In this document: positions 43,518-52,156 of the stretch, in pieces
Layout of the letters: each line of letters begins with the position of its first letter
Position numbering within the stretch: the stretch's first letter is position 1
Source: CAYSUS01 sp964434165
Lineage (GTDB): Bacteria; Planctomycetota; Planctomycetia; Pirellulales; Thermoguttaceae
Reading direction: 5' to 3'
DNA: 64,000 nucleotides
Assembly (NCBI GenBank): GCA_964434165.1
Contig: CAYSUS010000024.1
Coordinates: forward strand, 1-64,000
Translations under genes and position numbers: made by a program
The notes under the pieces: generated by a model
Database searches by the model: none
What the model was told of the DNA's origin: nothing
The model's input: only the letters and a program-made list of their open reading frames with translations

Positions 43518-43874
43518 ATGTCGATCCGCGTGGAGTGCCCCAACGGGCATGTCTTGTCGGTCCGCGACTGCTGCGCCGGTCGGTTCGGTCCGTGCCCGGT
43601 GTGCGGGGCCCAGGTGCGCGTTCCTGCCCCCGCCGCGTCTTCTCTTTCGGACGAGGCCATTGTGGAGATTCTCGGGCCCCACGACCCGAATCGACCTCGG
43701 GGTTTCGCGGAGCCAGCGCCCCGCGTTCCTCGCGCGCCGCTCGGGGCAGCGCGCGTGGCGAGGAAGCGTCCTCCAGAAGGGGTCCCGACCAAAAGCTGCA
43801 ACAAGTGCGGGGAGGAGATCCTCACCGCCACCCACATCTGCCCGCATTGCCACACATACGTGGGCGGTCGTTGA
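43518..43874 (+). CDS. Double zinc-ribbon small protein
   Basis: 118 residues from the ATG at 43518, with GGAGGG 7 bases upstream. An N-terminal Cys-rich motif (VECPNGHVLSVRDCCAGRFG then PCPVCGAQV) and a C-terminal ribbon (SCNKCGEEILTATHICPHCH) are joined by a Pro/Arg-rich linker. Cytosolic, with no TM. Zinc-binding adaptors of this type are common in planctomycetes and have no known function. Confidence 0.7.
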   Translation: MSIRVECPNGHVLSVRDCCAGRFGPCPVCGAQVRVPAPAASSLSDEAIVEILGPHDPNRPRGFAEPAPRVPRAPLGAARVARKRPPEGVPTKSCNKCGEEILTATHICPHCHTYVGGR

Positions 43875-44081
43875 GCGGGCCATGGGCGTGGGCAAGGCAA
43901 GGCAGAACGCCGGAGGTTGCCTCGCGGCAGACGGCGGCCACGGCCTGGCGTGGCCGAGGATCAGGCCGCCCGGCCCGTCGCCATCGGGTCCCGGCGGAGC
44001 GGGGTGTACGGGCGGACCGCTTGTTGGCGAATTTCCTAACGGTATTCTGCAGAAGGATTTGCGCAGGGCTTACGGGTCTCG

Positions 44082-44110
44082 TTGGCCGCCGGGGGGGCAG
44101 TTGATATAGT
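44082..44110 (+). promoter_or_regulatory. Sigma-70-type promoter of the phoH operon
   Basis: TTGGCC (44082-44087), a 17-base spacer, then TATAGT (44105-44110). Transcription would start near 44117, giving a 55-base leader to the phoH ATG. The same -10 hexamer is used before the S41 protease. Confidence 0.6.
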
Positions 44111-44172
44111 AAACTGTTTGAAGAACCCAAGGGTGTTGGGTTGTGCCGGCGCCAAGGCCGGCTCGTTTTTTG

Positions 44173-45123
44173 ATGATCGAATCAACCATCTCGGTGGTCA
44201 GTTCGAAGGCGCTGCTGGCCGTATTCGGAACCTGCGATCAGCACCTTCGCAAGATCCGCAGTGCCCTGGGCGTGAACGTGTCGGCGCGTGACGGCCGCAT
44301 TCACGTGCGCGGGGAGGAGCAGGCGGTCGCTTCGGCCACGAAGGTCCTGGAAGCGCTTCAGGCCCATGTCCAGCGCCACGGCGGCGTTTCGTCGGATGAC
44401 GTGGATCGCATCCTCGACCGGGTTCATCATGGGGAGGGTTTCCGCGACGTTCCGCCGGTGGAGGTGATGGCCGGGCGGCAGATCCGGGCGCGGACGGCGG
44501 GCCAGGCACGCTACCTCCAGGCCATCCGGGAGAACGACGTCGTTCTCTGCGCGGGGCCGGCGGGGACGGGCAAGACGTATCTGGCGGTGGCGATGGCCGT
44601 GTCGGCGCTGCGCGAGGGGACGATCCGCAAGATCGTGCTCGTGCGCCCGGCCGTAGAGGCCGGCGAGAGCCTTGGCTTTCTGCCCGGTGACTTGCAGGCG
44701 AAGATTAACCCCTACCTGCGCCCGTTGCTCGACGCCCTGCAGGAAATGATGGAATTCGAACTGATACAGCGGTATAAGGAGCAGGACCTGATCGAGGTGC
44801 TGCCGCTGGCCTACATGCGGGGCCGGACGCTCAACCAGGCGTTCATGATCCTGGACGAGGCGCAAAACACGACCGTGGGACAGATGAAGATGTTTCTCAC
44901 GCGCATGGGCACCGGCTCGAAGGTCGTCGTGTCGGGCGACACGACTCAGATGGATCTTCCGCCGCAGACGCGAAGCGGGATGATCGACGCCCTCGCCCGG
45001 CTCACCGCGATTCCGGGCGTGGGGGCCGTGCAGCTTTCGGGCGCCGACATCGTCCGCCACCCGCTGGTGCAGAAGATCGTCGATGCCTACGAAGAACCGT
45101 CGCGGAAGCGGGGCAGGGGATGA
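44173..45123 (+). CDS. PhoH-family ATPase
   Basis: 316 residues from the ATG at 44173. The N-terminal KH-like region (LLAVFGTCDQHLRKIRSALGV) is followed by the PhoH ATPase: VVLCAGPAGTGKTYLAVAMA (Walker A), KIVLVRPAVEAGESLGFLPG, RGRTLNQAFMILDEAQNTTV (Walker B) and SKVVVSGDTTQMDLPP. PhoH proteins are predicted RNA-associated ATPases and often sit beside ybeY, as here. It begins a tight same-strand run through lptE-folP. Confidence 0.92.
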   Translation: MIESTISVVSSKALLAVFGTCDQHLRKIRSALGVNVSARDGRIHVRGEEQAVASATKVLEALQAHVQRHGGVSSDDVDRILDRVHHGEGFRDVPPVEVMAGRQIRARTAGQARYLQAIRENDVVLCAGPAGTGKTYLAVAMAVSALREGTIRKIVLVRPAVEAGESLGFLPGDLQAKINPYLRPLLDALQEMMEFELIQRYKEQDLIEVLPLAYMRGRTLNQAFMILDEAQNTTVGQMKMFLTRMGTGSKVVVSGDTTQMDLPPQTRSGMIDALARLTAIPGVGAVQLSGADIVRHPLVQKIVDAYEEPSRKRGRG

Positions 45124-45194
45124 GGCGACCGGTGGACTCCCGATGTCCCGTGGGCTTCGGAGGTCTTCAGCGTCGGAACATGAAGAGCTGACCG

Positions 45195-47456
45195 ATGTCT
45201 TCAGGCGGAAAGAAGCGAACCCGATCGGAGCGCGTGGCGGCGCTTGAGCTCGCGCCGACCCACTGGAAGCGGGTGATGGGCTCGCTTCGCCGCCAGGACG
45301 TGCTCGCCCGCATCGCCTTGGCGGCGGCGGCGTCGCTGGCGCTCTGCGTTGTGGTCCGGGGCTGGGCCCCGCCGTTCACGTACCGTGTAGGCTATGCCCC
45401 GTCGCGCGACCTGATCGCCCGGGTCGCGTTTTCCGACCCGGTGGCCACGCAGCGGCAGCGCGACTTGATCGCCGGGCAGGTGCGGTATGTGTACTGCCAT
45501 GATCCCGAGCCGCTGGCTCGAATCCGTTCGGAGCTGGCCGACCTGCTACCCGCCCTGCTCGCCGACGAATCGCTACCCGACGAGCCGCTGGCGGTGTGGC
45601 AGGAATTCCTGGGACCGGACGAGCGCAAGGCCTCGGCGGAGAGCATGCGCCGGAGCCTCCGGCGGTTTCACGAGGCCTTGGAAGGGTCGCGAGGGGCGGA
45701 CGCCTTGCTTCGGCACGTGGCCGAGACCCTGGCGCCCTACGAGCGCCGGGGATTCTCCGTCCGGCTGTTGCAGAAGCCGGGGGAGGGGCACCAGGGAGAG
45801 ATCGCCATCTACTCGGCGGGCCGTCCGGAGCAGCGCGAGACGGTCAAGGTCCGCGAGATCATTCTCCGCGATCGGCGGACCCTTGAGGAGAGCCTCGTCG
45901 ATAAGGGCCAGTCCGAACCCGTGGCCGAGGCGGTCTCCCACTGGCTCTGGTCCCGCCTGGCGAAGCTGGGCACGACGCTCACCCGGGACGAGGCGGCCAT
46001 TGAGCTGACCAGCCAGGAGGCCGCCGAGGCGGCGGCCGACTCGGAGGTCGTGCGGATCGAGCCGGGGCGTCCGCTCGCCGACGCCAGTCAGCTCTTGTCC
46101 GAGGAGGACGTGCGCGTGCTCCGCCTGGAGCACGAGGCGTTCGTCGCCGAGATCAGCCCGCAGTGGATGGCCGGCCGGGCCGCGGCCGTCACCCTCCTGA
46201 TCTTCGCCACGTTGTGTGTTTGCGGGGTGTATCTCCACTTCCGCGAGCGAAGCCTGATGCTCGATCTGCGGCGGCTGGCGACGCTGGTAGGCATGGTGGT
46301 CGTGACCGTGGTCCTGATGCGCTGGCTGGCCGGCAGTTCGCTTCACGCCGAGCTGGTGCCGCTGCTGCTTTTCGGCCAGACCGTTGCGATCGCCTACCGC
46401 CAGGAGCTGGCGTTGTTGCTCTGCGGCACCGCCTCGCTGGTGCTCGTGCTGGGGATGGGGCACGCGCTGGCTCAGTTTCTGGTGTTGATGGGGGCTGCGG
46501 CCACGGCCATCGCCCAGATGGGGCGGGTCCGCAGCCGAAGCAAGCTGATCTACGTGGGCCTGTCCGCCGGGGCCGTGGCCGCTGCGCTCTCCGCCGTGGC
46601 CGGGGTGCTCGACAACCAGCCGCTCTCGCGCAGCCTGCTCTGGTCGGCCGCCACGGTGGGCGTGTGGGGCGTGGCGGCGGGCTTCCTGATGAGCGGGCTC
46701 CTGCCGTTCGTGGAGAAGGCGTTCGGCGTGCTCACCGACATCAGCCTCTTGGAGTTGGGCGACGTGGCGCATCCCTTGCTTCAGGAGTTGATCCGCCGCG
46801 CGCCGAGTACCTACAACCACTCGGTCACCGTAGGCTCGATCGCCGAGGCCGCCGCGGAGTCGATCGGCGCACGGGGGCTGCTGGTCCGCGTGGGGGCGTA
46901 CTTCCACGACATCGGCAAGATGCTCAAACCGGGGTATTTCATAGAGAACCAGTCGCCCGACTGCAACCAGCACGCCACCTTGCTTCCGGCTATGAGTACG
47001 CTGGTAATTATCGCCCACGTCAAGGACGGGGCGGACCTCGCCCGACAGCATCACCTTCCCGAGCCGATCATCGACTTCATCCGCCAGCACCACGGCACGA
47101 CGCTGGTCGAGTACTTTTTCGCCCTGGCCAGCGAGCAAAGCCAGTCCGATCCCAACGGCAGCGAGATCGAGGAGAGCAACTACCGCTATCCGGGACCCCG
47201 GCCGCAGACGCGCGAAGCCTGCGTGCTGATGCTGGCCGACGCCGTCGAGGGGGCCAGTCGCACGCTGGTCGATCCCACCCCGGCGCGGATCGAGAGCCTG
47301 GTCCGCCAGGTGACCGAGCGGCGCCTTGAGGACGGCCAGTTCGACGAGAGCAACCTGACGCTCCGCGAGCTCCGCACCGTCCAGAACAGCCTCGTCAAAT
47401 CGCTGATCGCCATCTATCATGGAAGGGTCAAGTACCCCGAACAGAAGACCGCATGA
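45195..47456 (+). CDS. 7TM-HD (PgpH-type) cyclic-di-AMP phosphodiesterase
   Basis: 753 residues. One N-terminal TM (LARIALAAAASLALCVVV) precedes a large extracytoplasmic 7TMR-HDED domain (residues about 60-310), then a bundle of about seven TM helices starting AAAVTLLIFATLCVCGVYL. The cytoplasmic HD domain has the motif set STYNHSVTVGSIAEAAAESI, RVGAYFHDIGKMLKPGYF and DFIRQHHGTTLVEYFF. PgpH hydrolyses the second messenger c-di-AMP. It sits between phoH and ybeY and overlaps ybeY by 4 bases. Confidence 0.9.
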   Translation: MSSGGKKRTRSERVAALELAPTHWKRVMGSLRRQDVLARIALAAAASLALCVVVRGWAPPFTYRVGYAPSRDLIARVAFSDPVATQRQRDLIAGQVRYVYCHDPEPLARIRSELADLLPALLADESLPDEPLAVWQEFLGPDERKASAESMRRSLRRFHEALEGSRGADALLRHVAETLAPYERRGFSVRLLQKPGEGHQGEIAIYSAGRPEQRETVKVREIILRDRRTLEESLVDKGQSEPVAEAVSHWLWSRLAKLGTTLTRDEAAIELTSQEAAEAAADSEVVRIEPGRPLADASQLLSEEDVRVLRLEHEAFVAEISPQWMAGRAAAVTLLIFATLCVCGVYLHFRERSLMLDLRRLATLVGMVVVTVVLMRWLAGSSLHAELVPLLLFGQTVAIAYRQELALLLCGTASLVLVLGMGHALAQFLVLMGAAATAIAQMGRVRSRSKLIYVGLSAGAVAAALSAVAGVLDNQPLSRSLLWSAATVGVWGVAAGFLMSGLLPFVEKAFGVLTDISLLELGDVAHPLLQELIRRAPSTYNHSVTVGSIAEAAAESIGARGLLVRVGAYFHDIGKMLKPGYFIENQSPDCNQHATLLPAMSTLVIIAHVKDGADLARQHHLPEPIIDFIRQHHGTTLVEYFFALASEQSQSDPNGSEIEESNYRYPGPRPQTREACVLMLADAVEGASRTLVDPTPARIESLVRQVTERRLEDGQFDESNLTLRELRTVQNSLVKSLIAIYHGRVKYPEQKTA

Positions 47457-47959
47457 TCTCCGTTCAGGTCACCAGCCGACAGCAGTGCCTCCGGGTCGAT
47501 CCGGGGCGGATTGCCGCGGCGGTCCGCACCGCGCTGGAGGGCGAGGGCGAGGAGTCGGCCGAGGTGAGCGTGGCGGTGGTCGATGACGCGGCGATCCAGG
47601 AGTTGAACCGCCGGTATCTCGACCACGACTTCCCGACCGACGTGCTCAGCTTCGCGCTCGGCGACGACGAGGGCCCCCTGGAGGGCGAGATCGTGATGAG
47701 CGCGGAGACGGCCGCCAGGGCGGCGCCCCGCTACGGTTGGTCGGCCGAGGAGGAGCTGCTCCTTTACGCGGTGCATGGGGCCCTGCACCTGGCCGGCCTC
47801 GACGATCAATCGCCCTCGGATCGGGCGCGGATGCGGCGCCGGGAGCGCGCAAGCCTGGAGCGGCTGGGCCTGGCCCCGCCCGCACGGACGCGCCGACCCG
47901 GCGAAACGCCGCGCCGAAGCCACGGCCCGCCGTCAAGGCGGGGAAGGGGGAGCCCGTGA
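47453..47959 (+). CDS. ybeY: Endoribonuclease YbeY (rRNA maturation factor)
   Basis: 168 residues. The ATG at 47453 overlaps the pgpH stop (ATGA). FPTDVLSFAL is the family motif. The zinc site reads HGALHLAGLDDQ, so the third ligand position, normally His (GYDH), is Asp. Such Asp variants exist in the family. It acts in 16S rRNA 3'-end processing and ribosome quality control. The last about 25 residues are Arg/Pro-rich and probably disordered. The stop overlaps the GTG of the next gene (GTGA). Confidence 0.93.
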   Translation: MISVQVTSRQQCLRVDPGRIAAAVRTALEGEGEESAEVSVAVVDDAAIQELNRRYLDHDFPTDVLSFALGDDEGPLEGEIVMSAETAARAAPRYGWSAEEELLLYAVHGALHLAGLDDQSPSDRARMRRRERASLERLGLAPPARTRRPGETPRRSHGPPSRRGRGSP

Positions 47960-49251
47960 CCCCGTGGCTTCTGTTCGGGCTCGCGGTCGGCGCCTTTTCG
48001 ATCGCCGCCCTCGCGGCGATCGGGGCCCGCTCGCTGGTCGAGTTCTCGCGGAGCGAGCTCGAGGAGATCTGCAAGCGCCGCAACTCGCCGGAGCGCCTGG
48101 GCCAGGTCCTCCGCGGCTACGAGACGGCCGGGTTGGGCGCGGAAACGCTCCAGGTGATCGCCTCGGCCGTGGCGGTGGGCGCGTTTGCCCTCTGGTTGTC
48201 GGGTTGGCCAGATCAGGCCGCCGCGCCGCTTGCCGCGCGGTTCGCGATCGGCGCCGCGATCGGCGCGGTTCTGTTGCTGGCCGTGGAGACCTGGATTCCC
48301 AGGGCCGTGGCCGAGCTCTGGGCGGCATGGCTGGTGTATTACACGTTTCCGTTCTGGCGCGGTCTGAGCGCGGTCATGACTCCGACGGTTCTCGGCGTGC
48401 GGTTCGCGGACGGGCTCCTGCACCGGCTCGCGGGAAGAACTCCGGAGCCCGACGACGAGGACACGATCGAGGAGGAGATCCGCACGATCGTCACCGAGGG
48501 GCACCGCGAGGGCCTGCTGGAGGAAGACGCCCGGGAGATGATCGAGGGGGTGATCGAGCTGGCCGACGTGGACGTTTCGGAGATCATGGTCCCGCGGACC
48601 GACATGGTCACCGTGCCCGTCACGATGTCCTGGTCCGACCTGATTCCCTTCGTGGTCGGCGCAGGCCACACGCGAATCCCCGTGTACGAGAAGAGCCGCG
48701 ACGACATCGTCGGCATCCTCTACGCCAAGGACCTCCTTCCGGAGCTGGCCAAGGGCGCGGACGAGCCGGTGACCCCCTGGACGACGCTGCTCCGCGAGCC
48801 GTACTTCGTGCCCGAGACCAAGCCGGTGGACGTGCTGTTGCAGGAGTTCCAGCGCACGCGCAATCACATGGCCGTGGTGCTCGACGAATACGGCGGGGTG
48901 GCCGGGCTGGTGACCCTGGAGGACGTGTTGGAGGAGATCGTCGGCGAGATCGAGGACGAGTACGACAAGGTGCTGATGGCCGGGATCCGCGACGTCTCGC
49001 CTGGGGTGATCGAGGCCGCCGGCCGGGTCCACATCGACGAGATCAACGAACACCTGGGGCTCGACCTGCCCGACGACGAGGACTACGACACGATCGGCGG
49101 CTTCGTGTTCAGCCAGTTGGGGCACGTGCCGGTGGCCGGGGAGAAGACCCTATGGAAGAACGCCCGGGTGACCGTGCTCGAGGCCACCCGGCGCCGCGTG
49201 GAGCGGGTGCGGATCGAGAATCTCAACGAGGCCCGCAAGGTGACGGCGTGA
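47956..49251 (+). CDS. CNNM/CorC-type hemolysin-family transporter with CBS pair
   Basis: 431 residues from a GTG at 47956 (GGGGGAG upstream) overlapping the ybeY stop. The N-terminal DUF21/CNNM-like membrane domain (about residues 1-165) is followed by EEEIRTIVTEGHREGLLEED and EMIEGVIELADVDVSEIMVP RTDM. Two CBS motifs come next, then the C-terminal CorC_HlyC domain (LGLDLPDDEDYDTIGGFVFS). It is probably an inner-membrane magnesium/cobalt efflux or sensing protein. A neighbour relation with phoH and ybeY is widely conserved. Confidence 0.88.
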   Translation: MTPWLLFGLAVGAFSIAALAAIGARSLVEFSRSELEEICKRRNSPERLGQVLRGYETAGLGAETLQVIASAVAVGAFALWLSGWPDQAAAPLAARFAIGAAIGAVLLLAVETWIPRAVAELWAAWLVYYTFPFWRGLSAVMTPTVLGVRFADGLLHRLAGRTPEPDDEDTIEEEIRTIVTEGHREGLLEEDAREMIEGVIELADVDVSEIMVPRTDMVTVPVTMSWSDLIPFVVGAGHTRIPVYEKSRDDIVGILYAKDLLPELAKGADEPVTPWTTLLREPYFVPETKPVDVLLQEFQRTRNHMAVVLDEYGGVAGLVTLEDVLEEIVGEIEDEYDKVLMAGIRDVSPGVIEAAGRVHIDEINEHLGLDLPDDEDYDTIGGFVFSQLGHVPVAGEKTLWKNARVTVLEATRRRVERVRIENLNEARKVTA

Positions 49252-49284
49252 GGGAAGGGGCGAGTGGCGGTTGTTGGGTTACTC

Positions 49285-49425
49285 GGTTATTGGTCGCTGG
49301 TGGATCGGTGAGTAGGGGCCTTCGGGCTTCCGTACTTCGTGCTCGGTGTCGAGCATCGACTGGGAGTATGACCAACCTACACGCCACTTCCTGTCCCTTG
49401 ACTCCTGCTCCCTACCCCCTCCGTG
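49285..49425. repeat. Dispersed repeat (GTACTTCGTGCTCG family), copy 3
   Basis: GATCGGTGAGTAGGGGCCTT, CGTACTTCGTGCTCGGTGTC, GAGCATCGAC, GACCAACCTAC, then a heptad-like TTGACTCCTGCTCCCTACCC run directly before recO. It shares block order with 30400-30500 and the GTGAGT-GGG start with 19345-19440. Confidence 0.55.
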
Positions 49426-50178
49426 CCCGCCGAAAAAGCCACCGCCATCGTCCTGCGGAGCTTCGATTTCAGCGAGAGCAGCCTCGTCGTCACGCTGTTC
49501 ACCCGCGAGCTGGGCAAAGTGCGGGCACTGGCGAAAGGGGGGAGGCGGCTGAAAGGCCCTTTCGAGTCTGCTCTTGACCTGTTGTCGGTCTGTCGAATAG
49601 TCTTCCTCCGCAAGTCGTCCGACGCGCTCGACTTGCTGACCGAGGCCAGGCTCCTCCGGCGGTTTCGCATTCCCGGTCGGGACCTCGCACCGCTGTACGC
49701 GGGGTTCTATGCGGCCGAGCTGCTGGCGGACCTGACTGACGACCACGACCCTCATCCGGAGCTTTTCGACCTGATCGACGCGACCCTCCGGGCCTGCGCC
49801 GCGGGGGAGCCGGTGTGGCACCTGGTGCTCAGGTACGAACTCGGCCTGTTGCGGGAGTTGGGTCACCTGCCGTCGCTCGACACCTGCGTCCAGTGCGGCG
49901 CGGGCGTGCCGAGCGGGGGGCGCGTGCCTTTCGGCCTGCTGGACGGCGGTGTCTTGTGCCCCAGGTGCCGGCCCGGCCGACGCCAGGTGGCGACCGTGCA
50001 CGGCGGCGTGCTGCGGGCGATCGCCGAACTGGCCGACCCCGGCAGCCGTAGCTGGCAGAGGATCTCGCTACAGCCGGCGGGGCGGGGCGAAATCCGCGGC
50101 CTGTTGAATCAGTACCTCGCCAACCTCCTGGGACGAAGACCCCGGATGCACGAATACCTCGGGCTGCTCTCGGGCTGA
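49423..50178 (+). CDS. recO: DNA repair protein RecO
   Basis: 251 residues from a GTG at 49423. The OB-fold N-terminus (AEKATAIVLRSFDFSESSLV, LGKVRALAKGGRR) and helical middle (LAPLYAGFYAAELLADLTDD) are typical. A zinc finger CVQCGAG...CPRC lies at residues about 155-185, and the conserved end is LLNQYLANLLGRRPRMHEYL. It loads RecA with RecF/RecR in gap repair. The ribosome-binding region is formed by the end of the repeat upstream. Confidence 0.9.
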   Translation: MPAEKATAIVLRSFDFSESSLVVTLFTRELGKVRALAKGGRRLKGPFESALDLLSVCRIVFLRKSSDALDLLTEARLLRRFRIPGRDLAPLYAGFYAAELLADLTDDHDPHPELFDLIDATLRACAAGEPVWHLVLRYELGLLRELGHLPSLDTCVQCGAGVPSGGRVPFGLLDGGVLCPRCRPGRRQVATVHGGVLRAIAELADPGSRSWQRISLQPAGRGEIRGLLNQYLANLLGRRPRMHEYLGLLSG

Positions 50179-50211
50179 GCGCTGCGGAGCGGCCCTCTTT
50201 GGGCGACAAGG

Positions 50212-51519
50212 ATGTCGAGCATGTCCGGCCTGCGATGGATCGCGCGGCTCGCTTTGGGCCTGGTGGTGGCCGTCACGGTCGGGTGCCAGGTCCCCTCCGT
50301 GCCCGACCACGTGCGCAGCAATCCGTACTTCCAGCACACCGAGGAGGAAGAGGGCGGCTGGCTGTTCGACCGGCTGATGGGACGACAGGAGGCCCGCCGC
50401 CAGCCCGCCTCCGGAGTGCGCCAGGCATCCGCCGAGGAGCCGATCTATCCCACGCAGGCCCCCCTGCGCGAGAACATCACGCAGGCGCTCGCGGCGTCCG
50501 AGAAGCCCGAGAAGGAGGGCTTCCAGCTTTCGGACCTCGCCCCAGAGCGGCTCTTCGGCAAGGCCAAGGAGATCGCCGGGTTCGGGCCGGACGAAGACCT
50601 TGCGCGGCAGCTCTTCGACGAGGGCCAGGAGCTCTACCGCGAGAAGAAGTACGCCCAGGCGGTGGAGAAGTTCAAGTCGGCCGCGTTCCGCTGGCCCGAC
50701 TCGCCCCTGGAGGAGGATGCCCTGTTCTACCGGGCGGAGAGCCTGTACTTTGCCCAGCAGTACGCCGCGGCGCGCGACGCCTTCGACGAGCTGATGAAGA
50801 AGTACGAGAACTCGCGCTATCTCGACCGCGCCGTGCGGCGGCAGTTCGCCATCGGGCGGTACTGGGAGCAGGCACACCGGGCCAGCCCCACCTGGCCGAT
50901 CGTCCCCAACGTGACCGACGACCGCAGGCCCGCTTTCGACACCTGGGGCCACGCCATCAAGGCCTACGAGAGCGTTCGCATGAACGACCCCACCGGACCG
51001 CTGGCCGACGACGCGATCATGGCCACGGCGAACGCCTATTTCGTGCAGAAGCGGTACGAGGACGCGGCCTATCATTACGACCTGGTCCGCAAGGAGTATC
51101 CTAGGAGCGAGCACCAGTACGACGCCCACCGGCTGGGCATGAAAGCCAAACAGCTCATGTACCAGGGGCCGATGTACGACGGCACGCCGCTGGAAGAAGC
51201 CGCCGAGGTCGCCGACCAGACGCTCCGCCAGTTCCGCGGCGAGCTGGGACCGGACCGCCGGCGGATCATCGAGGAGAAGAACCGCATCGTCGCGCAACAG
51301 GCCGAGCGGGAGTGGGCGATGGGCCAGTACTACGAGAAGAAAGGATACAACGCGGCCGCGCGATTCTACTACCAGTCCCTGGTGGACAACGCCTCGTTCG
51401 CGCGCACCGGCTACGTGGAGAAGGCCCGTGAGCGCTTGGCCGCCATCCAGGGCAAGCCGGACCGCCCGCCCGACTACTTCCAGTGGCTCGATCGACTCTT
51501 CGAGCCCGGCGAGGGTTAG
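50212..51519 (+). CDS. BamD-like TPR outer-membrane assembly lipoprotein
   Basis: 435 residues. The signal peptide has the lipobox VGC (LALGLVVAVTVGC). A spacer of about 120 residues leads to TPR repeats: LFDEGQELYREKKYAQAVEK, ALFYRAESLYFAQQYAAARD, YFVQKRYEDAAYHYDLVRKE and QYYEKKGYNAAARFYYQSLV. The repeat pattern matches BamD/YfiO-type lipoproteins of the beta-barrel assembly machine, though it is longer than enterobacterial BamD. The lptE-like gene follows after 4 bases, supporting outer-membrane assembly. Confidence 0.8.
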   Translation: MSSMSGLRWIARLALGLVVAVTVGCQVPSVPDHVRSNPYFQHTEEEEGGWLFDRLMGRQEARRQPASGVRQASAEEPIYPTQAPLRENITQALAASEKPEKEGFQLSDLAPERLFGKAKEIAGFGPDEDLARQLFDEGQELYREKKYAQAVEKFKSAAFRWPDSPLEEDALFYRAESLYFAQQYAAARDAFDELMKKYENSRYLDRAVRRQFAIGRYWEQAHRASPTWPIVPNVTDDRRPAFDTWGHAIKAYESVRMNDPTGPLADDAIMATANAYFVQKRYEDAAYHYDLVRKEYPRSEHQYDAHRLGMKAKQLMYQGPMYDGTPLEEAAEVADQTLRQFRGELGPDRRRIIEEKNRIVAQQAEREWAMGQYYEKKGYNAAARFYYQSLVDNASFARTGYVEKARERLAAIQGKPDRPPDYFQWLDRLFEPGEG

Positions 51520-51523
51520 CCCC

Positions 51524-52114
51524 GTGCAGCGCATCCCGAGAGCCACGTTCCGCGCCCCGAGGGATGGCACGGGCTGCTTGCCAGCCCGTGGCGCGACGCG
51601 GTTTGTCGCGATCCTCCTTCTGCTCGTCGCGGCCGCATCCGGCTGTGCGGGCTACCACGTGGGCACGCCATCGCTCTACGACTGCCGCTTTCGAACCGTG
51701 TACGTCCCCATCTTCGACTCGGTCAGTTACCGCCGCAACCTGGGGGAGCGCCTCACGGAGGCGGTGATCAAGGAGATCGAGCTGAAGACGACGTACAAGG
51801 TCGTGGGTCGCCCTCCGGCCGACACCATCCTCACAGGCCGTATCGTGGACGAGGGTCGCAGCACCGTCATCCCGAGCCCGGTTGGAGGGCCGCGCGACGC
51901 CGATCTGCGCCTGGCGGTCGAGGTCGCCTGGATCGACAGCCGCGGTCAGGTAATACGCGAGAGCGGCCCGATCGACCTGCCCACCGCCACCGAGAGGGTG
52001 ACCGACTCGGCCGACGTGCTGCCCGAATACGGCCAGTCGATCGCGACGGGTCAGCAGCAGGCGATCCATCGTGTGGCCGAGCAGATCGTGGCCATGATGG
52101 AGGTGCCGTGGTAG
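51524..52114 (+). CDS. LptE-like LPS-assembly lipoprotein with repeat-derived N-terminus
   Basis: 196 residues from a GTG at 51524. The lipoprotein signal is FVAILLLLVAAASGCAGYHV, with lipobox SGC. The mature domain (CRFRTVYVPIFDSVSYRRNL, GERLTEAVIKEIELKTTYKV) has the pattern of planctomycete LptE/LPS-assembly proteins that partner LptD in the outer membrane. Residues about 15-23 (DGTGCLPARG) come from a palindromic repeat at 51566-51592 that lies between the start codon and the signal helix. No ATG, GTG or TTG start occurs downstream before the signal helix, so the repeat seems to be translated. Confidence 0.78.
   Translation: MQRIPRATFRAPRDGTGCLPARGATRFVAILLLLVAAASGCAGYHVGTPSLYDCRFRTVYVPIFDSVSYRRNLGERLTEAVIKEIELKTTYKVVGRPPADTILTGRIVDEGRSTVIPSPVGGPRDADLRLAVEVAWIDSRGQVIRESGPIDLPTATERVTDSADVLPEYGQSIATGQQQAIHRVAEQIVAMMEVPW
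51566..51592. repeat. Palindromic repeat inside the lptE-like coding sequence
   Basis: CACGGGCTG (51568-51576), loop CTTGC, CAGCCCGTG (51582-51590), in a GAGGGATGG...GGCGC context. A 9-bp perfect stem. Similar palindromes occur between genes in planctomycetes. Here it sits in the first 25 codons. Confidence 0.7.
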
Positions 52115-52156
52115 GTTAATCGGCGCTGCCGCCTCGGTATCACCCCGGCCCCGACA

